This document shows, one piece after another, positions 7,983-16,730 of a stretch of 64,000 nucleotides of DNA; position 1 is the stretch's first letter; every line of letters begins with the position of its first letter. The position numbers and the translations under genes were made by a program. Below the pieces are notes generated by a model, which was not told the origin of the DNA, searched no databases, and saw only the letters and a list, made by a program, of their open reading frames with translations. The DNA lies in assembly GCA_030536515.1 (NCBI GenBank), contig JAUNPV010000001.1, forward strand, positions 124,001 to 188,000, in the 5' to 3' direction. Source of the stretch: Eubacteriales bacterium (lineage in GTDB: Bacteria; Bacillota; Clostridia; Oscillospirales; Oscillospiraceae).

Positions 7983-8660
7983 TTGCAGTATTCCAAGGTG
8001 GTGCCCGGGGTGTTTCTGGCCCGGCCCAATCGGTTTATCGCCCGGGTGGCGCTGGACGGGGAAATTCAGACGGTCCATGTGAAAAATACCGGCCGGTGCC
8101 GGGAGCTGCTGGTGCCCGGGGCGGCGGTGTACTGCGCCCAGGCGGACAACCCCGCCCGGAAGACCCGGTTTGACCTGATTGCCGTGGAGAAGGCCGGGCG
8201 GCTCATCAACATGGACGCTCAGGCCCCCAACCGGGCGGCGGGGGAGTGGCTGGCGGGAGGCGGCCTGGGGCCGGTGGAGGACCTGCGGGCCGAGTGTACC
8301 CACGGCGACTCCCGGTTTGATTTTGCCTTCACTTTGGCGGGAAAACCCTGCTTTTTGGAGGTAAAGGGTGTGACTCTGGAGGAAAACGGCATCTGCGCCT
8401 TCCCCGATGCCCCCACGGAGCGGGGAACCAAGCATCTGCGGGGCCTGGCCCGGGCCGCCCGGGCGGGGTACGGGGCCTATGTGCTGTTCGTCATCCAAAT
8501 GGCGGACCTTCAGTACCTCCACCCCAACGACATTACCGACCCGGCCTTCGGCCAGGCCCTCCGGGAGGCAGCCGCCGCCGGGGTGCACATCCTGGCCATG
8601 GACTGCCGGGTGACCCCCGGGACCATGACCATCGGATGCCCGGTGGCAGTGCGGCTTTGA
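7983..8660 (+). CDS. sfsA: SfsA family DNA/RNA nuclease-like protein
   Basis: Member of the SfsA family (sugar fermentation stimulation protein), 225 residues. The fold is an OB-like N-terminal part followed by a PD-(D/E)xK nuclease-like core: RFDFAFTLAGKPCFLEVKGVTLEENG contains the D and E-x-K residues near positions 106-125, and FPDAPTERGTKHL follows as in all family members. Role unsettled; E. coli SfsA binds DNA. The TTG at 7983 was chosen because it yields MQYSKVVPGVFLARPNRF, the usual family N-terminus, and has GAGGTGG 6 nt upstream; the ATG at 7962 lies in the promoter. Confidence 0.88.
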   Translation: MQYSKVVPGVFLARPNRFIARVALDGEIQTVHVKNTGRCRELLVPGAAVYCAQADNPARKTRFDLIAVEKAGRLINMDAQAPNRAAGEWLAGGGLGPVEDLRAECTHGDSRFDFAFTLAGKPCFLEVKGVTLEENGICAFPDAPTERGTKHLRGLARAARAGYGAYVLFVIQMADLQYLHPNDITDPAFGQALREAAAAGVHILAMDCRVTPGTMTIGCPVAVRL

Positions 8661-8691
8661 CAAAAAACAGAACTTTTTAGGAGGAATTTAC

Positions 8692-9144
8692 ATGGATCAC
8701 AGCATGAAAGCGGGAGAATTATTTGTAAAGGGAATGAACTGCGCCCAGGCGGTGGCGGTGGCCTTCTGCGACGTGACGGGGATGGAGCCTGCCTATGCCG
8801 CCCGGCTGGCCTCCTCCTTTGGCGGCGGCATGGGGCGGCTGCGGGAGGTCTGCGGCGCTGTCAGCGGGATGCTGCTGGTGGCGGGGCACCTGTACGGCTA
8901 TGCGGAGTCCGGGGAGGGCGACGTGAACAAAAAGCGCCACTATGCCCTGGTCCAGGAGCTGGCCGGGTCCTTCCGGGACCAGTGCGGCAGCCTCATCTGC
9001 CGGGAGCTGCTGGACAATCCCCCGTCGGACCCCAATCCCAGCCCCCGGACGGCGGACTTCTACCGGGACCGGCCCTGCGCCCGGTATGTGATGACGGCGG
9101 CCCGCATTCTGGATGCGTATATCGAGGCCCACCCCCTTGGATGA
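8692..9144 (+). CDS. C_GCAxxG_C_C family redox-type protein
   Basis: Small cytoplasmic protein of 150 residues in the C_GCAxxG_C_C family. The defining pattern is visible: MNCAQAV near residue 15, the glycine-rich SSFGGGMGRLREVCGAVSGM (about 42-61) and two later cysteines (DQCGSLICRELL). These conserved cysteines are thought to bind metal or take part in redox chemistry; no precise function is known. AGGAGG precedes the ATG. The next gene overlaps its end, suggesting co-expression. Confidence 0.85.
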   Translation: MDHSMKAGELFVKGMNCAQAVAVAFCDVTGMEPAYAARLASSFGGGMGRLREVCGAVSGMLLVAGHLYGYAESGEGDVNKKRHYALVQELAGSFRDQCGSLICRELLDNPPSDPNPSPRTADFYRDRPCARYVMTAARILDAYIEAHPLG

Positions 9145-9661
9145 GCTGATTTATAACCAGCGCACCGTCCCGGGCCGCTACGGCCTGCGGCCCTCGGCCC
9201 AGACCGGCTGCGGCTGGGTCGCCGCCTACAACGCCCTGGTGCTGCTGGGAGGCCGGGTGGACCGGGAGAAGCTGATCCGTTATTTTGAGTGGCAGCTGCC
9301 CCTGGTCCACGGCAACGCCGGCACCAGCCTGTGGGGCCCGGCACTGTGCTTCAAAAAATGGGGCTTCCCGGTGAAAATGCTGGCAAAGCGGAAGGAATTT
9401 GACCAGGCCGCCCGGGCGGCGGATGCGTGCATCCTGTTTTACCGCTGGCGCAGCGGCATGAGGCTGGGCGCTCACTTCGTGGCCCTGCACCACACAGACC
9501 GGGGCTTCGTGGGGTACAACACCTACAAAAATTCCACCGGCCCGGATTATTACGGAGAGAGCCTGGCAGACTTTTTGCAGCAGAGAGGCTACTTCGGGGC
9601 CGTGCTGACGGCCATCAGCCAAAAACCCCGGGACGCGGACACAAAAAAACGGAACGGATAA
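9113..9661 (+). CDS. papain-like (C39-type) cysteine-peptidase-fold protein
   Basis: Predicted 182-residue cytoplasmic protein. QTGCGWVAAYNAL (about residues 30-42) resembles the active-site cysteine helix of papain/C39-type peptidases, and GAHFVALHHTDRGFVGYNTY (about 119-138) supplies the expected histidine and aromatic loop. This is a fold-level reading, not a named family. The ATG at 9113 overlaps the previous gene by 32 nt and has no obvious ribosome site. TTG at 9137 with CGAGG upstream would also work and gives MDELIYNQRTVPG. Function and substrate unknown. Confidence 0.6.
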   Translation: MRISRPTPLDELIYNQRTVPGRYGLRPSAQTGCGWVAAYNALVLLGGRVDREKLIRYFEWQLPLVHGNAGTSLWGPALCFKKWGFPVKMLAKRKEFDQAARAADACILFYRWRSGMRLGAHFVALHHTDRGFVGYNTYKNSTGPDYYGESLADFLQQRGYFGAVLTAISQKPRDADTKKRNG

Positions 9662-9699
9662 ATCCGCCCCTGATGGTGCCGCTGGTGGGTTTACCGCCG

Positions 9700-9846
9700 C
9701 ACTTCGTTGCCGGGTGAGCCGGGGCGGGGAGGGCGGAGTGGGCGTAAAAAAACGGAACGGATAAATCCGTTCCCTACGGTGCGGTGCTGCACTGCGTTAC
9801 CGAGTGACCTCCGGCGGTGCCTGACAACCATCCGGGTCCGTAACGC
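9700..9846. repeat. composite repeat: GGAACGGAT hairpin plus CGTTAC element
   Basis: A GGAACGGATAAATCCGTTCC hairpin (about 9752-9771) ending in CCTACGGTGC, followed by GCGTTACCGAGTGACCTCC...GGGTCCGTAACGC (9794-9846). The same order, a hairpin and then a CGTTAC...GTAACG pair, recurs at 18967-19063. The hairpin part matches the outer arms of the 674-812 element. Confidence 0.7.
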
Positions 9847-10365
9847 ATTAGCAATCCGCCTTGCGGATGAAATGACCCTTGACTACTGCACCTTGTGATC
9901 GGTACATTTTGATGTAGTCAAGGGTCATTTCTGTTCACTCTTATTATCTAACATCCTTGGTTAACCTCGCTTTCTACAGATTGACGACTTTGCTCTGATC
10001 CTTCACATTTCCAAAATCCTTATCTTCCATCATCATTCTTCCCATCAGCGGGATGCTCTTATAAGTTGGAAATTATTTTGACCCGGCAAATCGCCTTCAC
10101 GCATCCGCAACCGCAGGTTATCAGCCACGCACTGGTTTTCACGTCTATTCCGGTTATTACCTTACTGACACTTCTGTTTCTTATTTTGATCTCAGGTTTC
10201 GGCTGTGCGGTTTGGTTTTGCGTTTTCAGAGTGGCCGTTAGGGCTTCCTCTTTGTGACTATAGGATAACACAAGTTTTTCTGTTTTTCAAGCGGCAATGT
10301 TGTATAAATAGTACAAGGAAAAGTTGTATAAAATACAGATTTCCCTGATTCCTGCAAACTTGCCG
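9847..10365. other. gene-free AT-richer stretch, possibly a decayed gene
   Basis: Contains a long inverted repeat at about 9870-9931 (arms AATGACCCTTGACTAC and GTAGTCAAGGGTCATT). On the minus strand, short open stretches in different frames end near 9970 and 10053. The peptides look coding-like but no frame holds for more than about 70 codons. I see no complete gene, tRNA or recognised RNA here. Confidence 0.4.
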
Positions 10366-10395
10366 TTGACACCAGCGGGTGAAATTTGATATAAT
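10366..10395 (+). promoter_or_regulatory. consensus promoter with no gene
   Basis: TTGACA, 18 nt, TATAAT: exact consensus hexamers. The predicted start near 10402 is directly followed by a terminator hairpin, so the transcript would be about 30 nt. Confidence 0.75.
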
Positions 10396-10404
10396 ACATC
10401 TGTT

Positions 10405-10431
10405 GGGCGGCCGATTGGCCGCCCATTTTTT
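10405..10431 (+). terminator. terminator 10 nt after the orphan promoter
   Basis: GGGCGGCC, GATT, GGCCGCCC, A, TTTTTT: perfect 8-bp GC stem and six Ts. Confidence 0.85.
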
Positions 10432-10601
10432 GTGGTGGGGGATTTTATTTTTTCTGGGACAGCCGACTGCGGCCCCCTGGTTGGGGGCCGACGGGAGGGC
10501 GGTGCTCTGCGCAGCAGATGAAAATAGAACGATTGCCAGTGGCAATCGCTCCATCATTTCTGGTGACCCTCCCCTACAGGGCGGTCCCGTAGGGCAAAAA
10601 A

Positions 10602-10812
10602 CCTTCCCCCCGCCCGGGGGGAAGGTGGCACGGCATAGCCGTGACGGATGAGGAATGCGGGCGGAAAGGTTGGAGGATAGAAACGTCCGTGCCTCCTGGT
10701 GGGCAACGATACCAGTCAGTAGGCACGAAGCTGTACCGCACATGACGTTACCTCCCGCATTCCTCATCCGCCCCAGTGTGCGCACTGGGGCACCTTCCCC
10801 CCGGGGGAAGGT
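10602..10812. repeat. CCTTCCCC intergenic element, copy C
   Basis: The most symmetrical copy. Left end CCTTCCCCCCGCCCGGGGGG, GGCACGGCATAGCCGTGAC, GGATGAGGAATGCGGG; variable centre; right CCCGCATTCCTCATCCG, CCCCAGTGTGCGCACTGGGG and CACCTTCCCCCCGGGGGAAGG. A GGCGGCGTGGGGGCACGCCGCC hairpin ending CCCTACGG (about 10819-10848) follows, before mnmG. Confidence 0.85.
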
Positions 10813-10857
10813 ATTGTTGCGGCGGCGTGGGGGCACGCCGCCCTACGGTTTGGTATA

Positions 10858-12723
10858 CTATCTCTGTTCCAGCCAGATGAGGAGGACGGCGATGTCGGAG
10901 GGGCTGACGCCGGAGATGCGGCTGGCCTGGCCGATGGACAGGGGGCGGATTTCGGCGAGCTTCTGCCGGGCCTCCAGCCGCAGGCCGGTGATGGCGGCGT
11001 AGTCTATGTCCTCAGGCAGACGGCGGGATTCCTCCTTTTTGAATTCCTCCACCTGGCGCTCCTGGCGGGTAAGATAGCCTGCGTACTTGATTTGGATTTC
11101 CACCTCCTCGGTGACGGCCTGGGGCAGCTCTGGCCGCTCTCGGTCGAAGGGGGCGATGTCGGCATAGCTTACCTGAGGCCGGCGCAGAAGGTCTGCAAGC
11201 CGGGCGGAGCCTGCCACCGGGGCGGAGCCCCTGGCCTCCAGCATGGCGTTCAGGGCCGGGGAGCCGGGGACGCCGGAGCCTTCCAGCCGCTGCTTTTCCC
11301 GGTCTACGGCGGCGTACTTTTCCTCCACCTGTCTTAGCCGCTCGCTGCTCACCAGGCCGATTTCCCAGCCCAGACGGGTCAGGCGCTGGTCGGCGTTGTC
11401 CTGGCGGTGGAGCAGCCGGTATTCCGACCGGCTGGTCATAATCCGGTAGGGCTCCCGGGTGCCCTTGGTCACCAAATCGTCGATGAGGGTGCCGATGTAG
11501 CTGGTGTCCCGGGTGAGGATAAAGGGGGCCTTCCCCAGGAGCTTCCGGGCGGCGTTGACCCCGGCCACCAGCCCCTGAACGGCGGCCTCCTCGTAGCCGG
11601 AGGTGCCGTTGAACTGGCCCGCCCCGTACAGACCCGGCACCGCCTTGGTCTCCAACGTGGGCAGCAGGGCTGTGGGGTCCACGCACTCGTACTCGATGGC
11701 GTAGGCCGGGCGCATCATTTCCGCGTGCTCCAAGCCGGCAATGGTGCGCAGCATGGCAATCTGCACATCCTCGGGGAGGCTGGAGGAAAGGCCCTGGATG
11801 TACATTTCCTCGGTGTCCAGGCCGCAGGGCTCGATGAACAGCTGGTGCCGGGGCTTGTCCGCAAAGCGGACGATTTTGGTTTCAATGCTGGGGCAGTACC
11901 GGGGGCCTATCCCGGAGATGGTGCCGTCGTACATGGGGCTGCGGTACAGATTTTCCCGGATGATGCGGTGGGTTTCCTCGTTGGTGTAGCACAGGTAGCA
12001 CACGGCACAGTTTTGAAGCCGATGGTCCGTGCGGAAGGAGAAGGGCTCGGCCTTCTCGTCCCCGGGCTGAATTTCCATTTTGGAAAAATCAATGCTCCGC
12101 CGGTTGACCCGGGGAGGCGTGCCGGTTTTGAACCGGCGCAGAGGCAGCCCCAGGGCCCGCAGATTGTCGGCTAAACCCACGCTGGGGTGCATCCCGTCGG
12201 GGCCGGAGGGGGTGACGGTTTCGCCGGTGATGACGGTGCTGTCCAGATAGGTGCCGCTGGCGATGATGACGGCCTTGGCCGCATACTCCGCCCCCAGCTG
12301 GGTGACCACCCCGGAAACGGCTCCGTTTTCCGTTAAAATTTCCACAATCTGGGCCTGCTTCAGCTCCAGATTTTCCTGAAGCTCCAGGGCGTGCTTCATG
12401 TACTGCTGGTACTTCCGCCGGTCCGCCTGGGCCCGGAGGGAGTGGACGGCGGGGCCCTTGCCCAGGTTCAGCATCCGGTACTGGATGCAGCTGTGGTCGG
12501 CGGCCACGCCCATTTCGCCCCCCAGGGCATCCAGCTCCCGGACCAGATGGCCCTTGCCGGTGCCGCCGATGGCGGGGTTGCAGGGCATATTGCCCACGGC
12601 GTCTAAGTTGATGGTAAATAAAATGGTGTGCAGCCCCAGCCGGGCGGCGGCCAGGGCCGCCTCGATGCCGGCGTGGCCCGCCCCGATGACGGCCACCTGG
12701 CAGGTTCCTCCGTAATAGCGCAT
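10858..12723 (-). CDS. mnmG: tRNA uridine-5-carboxymethylaminomethyl modification enzyme MnmG
   Basis: FAD-dependent enzyme that, with MnmE, installs the carboxymethylaminomethyl group at wobble U34 of several tRNAs. The 621 residues are the normal length. Seen: N-terminal FAD motif [12 protein letters not shown] (residues about 12-23), [16 protein letters not shown], the active-site [40 protein letters not shown] and the C-terminal [20 protein letters not shown] tail that contacts MnmE. It is the last gene of a three-gene minus-strand operon, one base after the nitroreductase stop. mnmE is not in this window. Confidence 0.97.
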   Translation of the reverse strand: MRYYGGTCQVAVIGAGHAGIEAALAAARLGLHTILFTINLDAVGNMPCNPAIGGTGKGHLVRELDALGGEMGVAADHSCIQYRMLNLGKGPAVHSLRAQADRRKYQQYMKHALELQENLELKQAQIVEILTENGAVSGVVTQLGAEYAAKAVIIASGTYLDSTVITGETVTPSGPDGMHPSVGLADNLRALGLPLRRFKTGTPPRVNRRSIDFSKMEIQPGDEKAEPFSFRTDHRLQNCAVCYLCYTNEETHRIIRENLYRSPMYDGTISGIGPRYCPSIETKIVRFADKPRHQLFIEPCGLDTEEMYIQGLSSSLPEDVQIAMLRTIAGLEHAEMMRPAYAIEYECVDPTALLPTLETKAVPGLYGAGQFNGTSGYEEAAVQGLVAGVNAARKLLGKAPFILTRDTSYIGTLIDDLVTKGTREPYRIMTSRSEYRLLHRQDNADQRLTRLGWEIGLVSSERLRQVEEKYAAVDREKQRLEGSGVPGSPALNAMLEARGSAPVAGSARLADLLRRPQVSYADIAPFDRERPELPQAVTEEVEIQIKYAGYLTRQERQVEEFKKEESRRLPEDIDYAAITGLRLEARQKLAEIRPLSIGQASRISGVSPSDIAVLLIWLEQR

Positions 12724-12724
12724 A

Positions 12725-13459
12725 TCAGTTCCTCCAGGCCTTGAGCATGGCGGCGCAGGAGCGGCTCATTTCCTTGCTGAATGCGCTGTCCCACTTGCGC
12801 AGGCGGAACCAGCGGAGCCACCCGTCCAGGTCCTCCCCGGACTTGCCCTGCTGGCGGGCGAGCATGGCGGTCATTTTTCCGGCCTTTTCTTCGTCGTAGC
12901 CGTTTTCGTGGACCAGGTCCTCCACCGCAAACCGCCGGGGCTTTTTCCGGTCGGTCTGCTGCTGGGTGGGATAGCCCAGGCACAGCATGGCGGCGGGGAC
13001 AACGTAGCGCGGCAGCCCCAGAAGCTCCCGGTGGTATTCAAAATTCTCGGTGATGTCGCCGATGTAGCAGCTGCCCACCCCCAGGCTCTGGGCCGCCACC
13101 ACCGCATTCTGGGCGGCGATGAGGGCATCGGCCTGGGCCAGGAACAGGTCTCCCTCGGCAGGGGTCCGGGTGTCCGGCGCCTGGGCGCGGAACACTGAGT
13201 ACCAGCGGTGGTAGTCGGCGCAGAAAATCAGCACCATGGGGGCCCTGGCGATGAAGGGCTGATTGTCGCAGCTTTTGGAAAGGGCCTCCTTCATGGCCGG
13301 GTCCGTGATGTCCAGAATGGTGTAAAGGGCCATGTTCCCGGCGGTAGGGGCCTGGATGGCGGCTTCCAAAATGGCCCGGCGGACATCTTCCTCGATAGGC
13401 CGGTCCTCGTAGGCCCGGACGGATTTCCGGGCGTGGAGCTGGCGCAGGGTCTCATTCAT
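12725..13459 (-). CDS. nitroreductase family protein
   Basis: FMN-dependent NAD(P)H oxidoreductase of the nitroreductase superfamily, 244 residues. [13 protein letters not shown] (residues 10-22) is the FMN-phosphate-binding start, [19 protein letters not shown] follows, and [15 protein letters not shown] (about 122-136) is the glycine-rich FMN segment. The physiological substrate cannot be inferred. It overlaps the end of trmB by 8 nt and precedes mnmG by one base, so all three are one transcript. The C-terminal extension ([18 protein letters not shown] to the end) resembles that of NfrA-like members. Confidence 0.88.
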   Translation of the reverse strand: MNETLRQLHARKSVRAYEDRPIEEDVRRAILEAAIQAPTAGNMALYTILDITDPAMKEALSKSCDNQPFIARAPMVLIFCADYHRWYSVFRAQAPDTRTPAEGDLFLAQADALIAAQNAVVAAQSLGVGSCYIGDITENFEYHRELLGLPRYVVPAAMLCLGYPTQQQTDRKKPRRFAVEDLVHENGYDEEKAGKMTAMLARQQGKSGEDLDGWLRWFRLRKWDSAFSKEMSRSCAAMLKAWRN

Positions 13460-14135
13460 GGCTCTGGGCCTCCTTTTTCGGCTCCTCCGGCAGCCGGAAG
13501 GGCCTGCACACCACCTCGCACCGGTTGATGGGGGTGCCGAGGCCGAAGAATTTTTCCTCGTAGCCGGTCATAATGCCCACCACGCCGTCTCTGTGGAGGT
13601 CCTGGGTGAGGTTTTTCACCTCCAGGCCGCAGGCGGCGAATTCCTCCAGGGAGAACTCAAACAGAGGGGCGTTGTCGGTTTTGAAGTGGATTTCGCCGCC
13701 CTGGCGGACGGTGCGGCAGTATTTGTCCAGGAAGCCCCGGTGGGTCAGGCGGCGCTTGGCGTTTTTCTTCCGGGGCCAGGGGTCCGGGAAGTTGATGAAC
13801 AGCCGGTCCATCTCCCCGGGGGCGAAGATGTCCTCGATGTTCGCCACGTCCATGTCGATGTAAAACACGTTGGTCAGCCCCATGGCCTGGGCCTTTTCCA
13901 TGGCCACCACCATGGCCTCCCGGCACCGCTCCACGGCGATGAGCAGCACGTCGGGGTTTGCCTGGGCGGTCTCGGCGGTGAACTTGCCCTTGCCGCAGCC
14001 CACCTCAACCCACAGCTGGGTGCAGCCGGGCATGAGGCTGCGCCAGCTTCCCTTCCGGGCGGCGGGGTCGTCGATGCGCAGGGCGGCGCACCGCTCCATC
14101 CGGGGCTCCAAATTCCGCATTTTTCTCATTCTCAT
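13452..14135 (-). CDS. trmB: tRNA (guanine-N7-)-methyltransferase TrmB
   Basis: S-adenosylmethionine-dependent enzyme that methylates G46 of tRNA. 227 residues, with LWVEVGCGKGKF (SAM motif I, near residue 42), AVERCREAMVVA, DRLFINFPDPWPRKKNAKRRL (the family signature with catalytic D) and TGYEEKFFGLGTPI near the end. It is the first gene of the operon, with a good promoter 48 nt upstream and a ribosome site TTTGGAGG. Alternative start ATGs sit at codons 3 and 6. Two of the three operon genes act on tRNA. Confidence 0.95.
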   Translation of the reverse strand: MRMRKMRNLEPRMERCAALRIDDPAARKGSWRSLMPGCTQLWVEVGCGKGKFTAETAQANPDVLLIAVERCREAMVVAMEKAQAMGLTNVFYIDMDVANIEDIFAPGEMDRLFINFPDPWPRKKNAKRRLTHRGFLDKYCRTVRQGGEIHFKTDNAPLFEFSLEEFAACGLEVKNLTQDLHRDGVVGIMTGYEEKFFGLGTPINRCEVVCRPFRLPEEPKKEAQSHE

Positions 14136-14182
14136 ATCGAGATACCTCCAAAAAGGGCGATAAGCCCTGCAATTTTCACTGT

Positions 14183-14211
14183 ATTATAGCAGAAACGAGG
14201 GGAGGAATCAA
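14183..14211 (-). promoter_or_regulatory. trmB-nitroreductase-mnmG promoter
   Basis: On the minus strand TTGATT, 17 nt, TATAAT. Confidence 0.85.
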
Positions 14212-14229
14212 GATATTTGCAGCAAAAAC

Positions 14230-14271
14230 CCCTGTCATTCTGCGGCGCACAGCGGCGGAGAATGACAGGGG
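14230..14271. repeat. CCCCTGTCATTCT hairpin
   Basis: Arms CCCCTGTCATTCT and AGAATGACAGGGG around a GC-rich loop, between the trmB promoter and repeat copy D. It may act as a terminator for either side but has no T-run. Confidence 0.65.
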
Positions 14272-14315
14272 GAGACGTGATACAAAAATGTGCTTATCGG
14301 GTTAGCGAAGCAAAG

Positions 14316-14474
14316 CCTTCCCCTTGAGGGGAAGGTGGCACGGCGAAGCCGTGACGGATGAGGTGTGTACACGCTGCATATACTGCGCCACTTCAGTTGT
14401 TCATACTGGGAAAACACCTCATCAGTCATAGCCCCCTGACGGGGTCTATGACAGCTTCTCCTTGAGGAGAAGCC
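14316..14474. repeat. CCTTCCCC intergenic element, copy D
   Basis: Second subfamily: CCTTCCCCTTGAGGGGAAGG, GGCACGGCGAAGCCGTGAC, GGATGAGGTGTGTACACGC, a centre of about 50 nt, then AACACCTCATCAGTCATA and GCTTCTCCTTGAGGAGAAGCC. It matches copy E closely and differs from A-C in the inner arms. It fills most of the 388-bp gap between trmB and the glycosyltransferase gene. Confidence 0.85.
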
Positions 14475-14523
14475 TTTGGATTGCGCTCTTGCTGCATTAA
14501 GCCGATAAGCACATACTAAAATA

Positions 14524-15906
14524 TTACAGCCGCTTTTGTTCCAAATCCTCCAGGCGGGCTTCCAGCTTTCGCTTCAGGCGGGTGCGGTCATTGCGCAGGC
14601 CCGTCAGCAGGTCCGTCAGGGTGTTCAGATGCTGGGCGTAGGCGGCCTGGCGCTGCTCCCGGCGGCGGGTGGCCCCGTCGATGGCGGGGCTGGCGGCGCT
14701 GTACAGCTCGTCGAAGGCGTCCCGGCGGCGGGGGTAGAGGCCCCGGGCGTAATTTTCGGTCACCTCCCCATACCGGCGGCAGGCGTTGCCCACGGCATCC
14801 TCCCAGGACAGGTACAGCTGGTCCTGGGCATTTTGGCCCACCTGCTGCATTTTCTCCCGGTCCCCCAGGAGGCCCGCCAGCAGGGCGGCCATGTCGTCGG
14901 CGCTCTCCCGGATGCAGAAGCCGTTGACCCCGTCCAGAACGTCCTCGGCGGCGCAGCTGCCGGAAATCAGAACGCTGGCCAGGCCGCAGGCCGCCGCCTC
15001 CCGGACCACCAGGCCGTTGGTATCGAAGGTGGAGGGGAACAGGAACAGGTCCGCCCGGCAGTACCAGGCCCGGAGCTGCTCCCGGTCGTGGATGGGCGGG
15101 ACGAAGAACACCCGCCGGTCCAGGTCCAGGCTGTGGCTGTAGGAGACGATTTCCTCCTTGTCCCCGCCGCCGCCCACGAACACCATCCGAAACTCCCGCC
15201 CCGCCCGGGCCAGCTGCCCCAGAGCGTCCAGAATGAGCCGGATGCCCTTGTACCACATCATCCGTCCCACAAACAGGAACACCGGCACCTTCTCCGGCAA
15301 ATCGTACCCGGCGGTGGCGGCGGCAATCTGCGCCTGGGGCACCCGTCCCCGGGGCAGGTCCACCCCGTTGGGCATCACCTGCCAGGCCCCCTCGTAGCCC
15401 AGGCTTTCCAGGTTTGCCCCGGCGCCCCGGCTGACGGTCCACACCTCGTCGCAGGCCTGGATGTTCTGCACCAGCAGCCGGGCGGCCTCCTCCTGAAGGA
15501 GCCTGCTTTTCACGGCGTTGGCAATGTCAATGTCGAATTTGGTGTGGTAGGTGAACACAATGGGCACGTGGATGCGCTCCCGCAGCTCCCGGGCGAAGAC
15601 GGTGGAGGTGACGGGGCAGTGGCTGTGGATGATGCTGTAGCCCTGCTGCTCCAGATTCATAATCAGCTCCGGCGCAAAGGGAATCCCCGCCCGGTAGCCA
15701 ATCTGCTTGGTCATGTCCACGCTGGGATAGCGGACCACCGGGAAGGGGAACTGGGTGTCGTCGGCATCGGGGTAGAAGGGGGTCACCACCGTGGCCCGGC
15801 CGTGGCGCTGGGAGATAATCCGGGCGTAGTTGGTCACCGCATTGGCCACCCCGTCAATGGCCGGCGGAAAGGAATCGTTGATGAGGCAAACATTGAGCTC
15901 GTTCAT
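14524..15906 (-). CDS. GT4-family glycosyltransferase with C-terminal coiled coil
   Basis: Cytoplasmic or membrane-associated retaining glycosyltransferase, 460 residues. The N-terminal glyco_transf_4 domain begins LNVCLINDSFPPAIDGVANAV; GYSIIHSHCPVTS and VFTYHTKFDIDI resemble diglucosyl-diacylglycerol-type synthases. The GT1 domain has FLFVGRMMWYKGIRLILDAL (about 228-247) and FPSTFDTNGLVVREAAACG, which holds the nucleotide-sugar EX7E region. The last about 60 residues are highly charged (RRREQRQAAYAQHLNTLTDL..RLKRKLEARLEDLEQKRL), probably a coiled coil. The start is ATG 15906 behind AAAAAGGAGG. A glycolipid-forming role is plausible but unproved. Confidence 0.85.
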   Translation of the reverse strand: MNELNVCLINDSFPPAIDGVANAVTNYARIISQRHGRATVVTPFYPDADDTQFPFPVVRYPSVDMTKQIGYRAGIPFAPELIMNLEQQGYSIIHSHCPVTSTVFARELRERIHVPIVFTYHTKFDIDIANAVKSRLLQEEAARLLVQNIQACDEVWTVSRGAGANLESLGYEGAWQVMPNGVDLPRGRVPQAQIAAATAGYDLPEKVPVFLFVGRMMWYKGIRLILDALGQLARAGREFRMVFVGGGGDKEEIVSYSHSLDLDRRVFFVPPIHDREQLRAWYCRADLFLFPSTFDTNGLVVREAAACGLASVLISGSCAAEDVLDGVNGFCIRESADDMAALLAGLLGDREKMQQVGQNAQDQLYLSWEDAVGNACRRYGEVTENYARGLYPRRRDAFDELYSAASPAIDGATRRREQRQAAYAQHLNTLTDLLTGLRNDRTRLKRKLEARLEDLEQKRL

Positions 15907-16002
15907 AAAGGGCCTCCTTTTTGGATGTATACAGTGTAGCACAAAAGAGGCGAAAGGTCGATAAAATTTTCCCCCAGCCTTTGTAAACTTTTCTGCCAGG
16001 CT

Positions 16003-16245
16003 TCAATACTTCAAAAACCGGCGCAGGCGGTTTTCCGCCCGGTGGAGGGTCCGGCAGGCGGTGCTTTTGTGGATGCCCCGGTCCCGGGCAATCTGCTCCA
16101 GGGTCTGGCCGTCCAGGTAGTAGGCGGTGAGGGTCCTGCGCTGAATATCCGTCAGCTCGTCCCGGATGACCTGCTGGACCCGCTCCCACTGGACGTCCCG
16201 GGGGAGCCTGGGGCCCAGATACCCCTTATAGGGTGTATTTTTCAC
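16003..16245 (-). CDS. small sigma-70 region-4-like HTH protein
   Basis: 80-residue DNA-binding protein. WERVQQVIRDELTDIQRRTLTAYYLDGQTLEQIARDRGIHKSTACRTLHRAENRLRRFLKY reads as a lone sigma region 4/LuxR-like helix-turn-helix, with no region 2. Such proteins occur in prophages and mobile elements as well as host chromosomes. It overlaps the preceding zinc-finger gene by 20 nt, so the two are probably co-translated. Target genes cannot be inferred. Confidence 0.7.
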   Translation of the reverse strand: MKNTPYKGYLGPRLPRDVQWERVQQVIRDELTDIQRRTLTAYYLDGQTLEQIARDRGIHKSTACRTLHRAENRLRRFLKY

Positions 16246-16576
16246 TGCGGTAGTACCCCCTGTCGTAGTAGTGGGCGGTGAGGTCCGCCAGCTCGTTCAT
16301 CTGGGTCAGCATGGGGGTCAGCTCGGCGATTCGGCGTTTAAGATGCCATTTTTCCTCCGGGTCGCTTTCCAGGTCGTGCATGGCCCGGAGCTTCCGCAGC
16401 CGAAGCCGCAGAGCCTGGGCGCTTTCCTCATAGGTCTTGCTCAGTTCTTCCAGTGTCACAGTTGGCCTCCTCTGGCAGCGCAGGCAGCAGCGGTCATAAA
16501 CCTCCCCAAGGCAGATGGGGCAGAGGGTCCGGGGCCGGGCCGCCTGGTGGTCGGTGTACAGGGTTTGCTCAAGCAT
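16226..16576 (-). CDS. zinc-finger protein with helical tail
   Basis: Unrecognised 116-residue protein. The N-terminal part has CPICLGEVYDRCCLRC (residues about 19-34), a CxxC...CxxC metal site. The rest is charged and probably helical (LEELSKTYEESAQALRLRLRKLRAMHDLESDPEEKWHLKRR). The ATG at 16576 has AAAGGAGGGG just upstream, whereas the longer frame to 16645 has none. It is translationally coupled to the downstream HTH protein, which suggests the pair acts together, perhaps as a regulator with a metal-binding partner. No function is assigned. Confidence 0.6.
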   Translation of the reverse strand: MLEQTLYTDHQAARPRTLCPICLGEVYDRCCLRCQRRPTVTLEELSKTYEESAQALRLRLRKLRAMHDLESDPEEKWHLKRRIAELTPMLTQMNELADLTAHYYDRGYYRSEKYTL

Positions 16577-16730
16577 GAAACCCCTCCTTTCGCAGACCAT
16601 CATACCCCAGAAACTTTGTCCCGTCAGTCGGACGGTGTTCGACAAAATTCACCCGGCCCAAGGGATTATAATGAAAACACTTCCCATTTGCCCCGGCTTC
16701 TGGTATGATGGAGCAAAAGGAGGCAATGCC

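Noticed and set aside
10059..10271. 70-codon minus-strand frame in the gap before mnmG
   Set aside because: No ribosome site, no family, and other frames in the same stretch look equally coding-like; treated as part of a decayed region.
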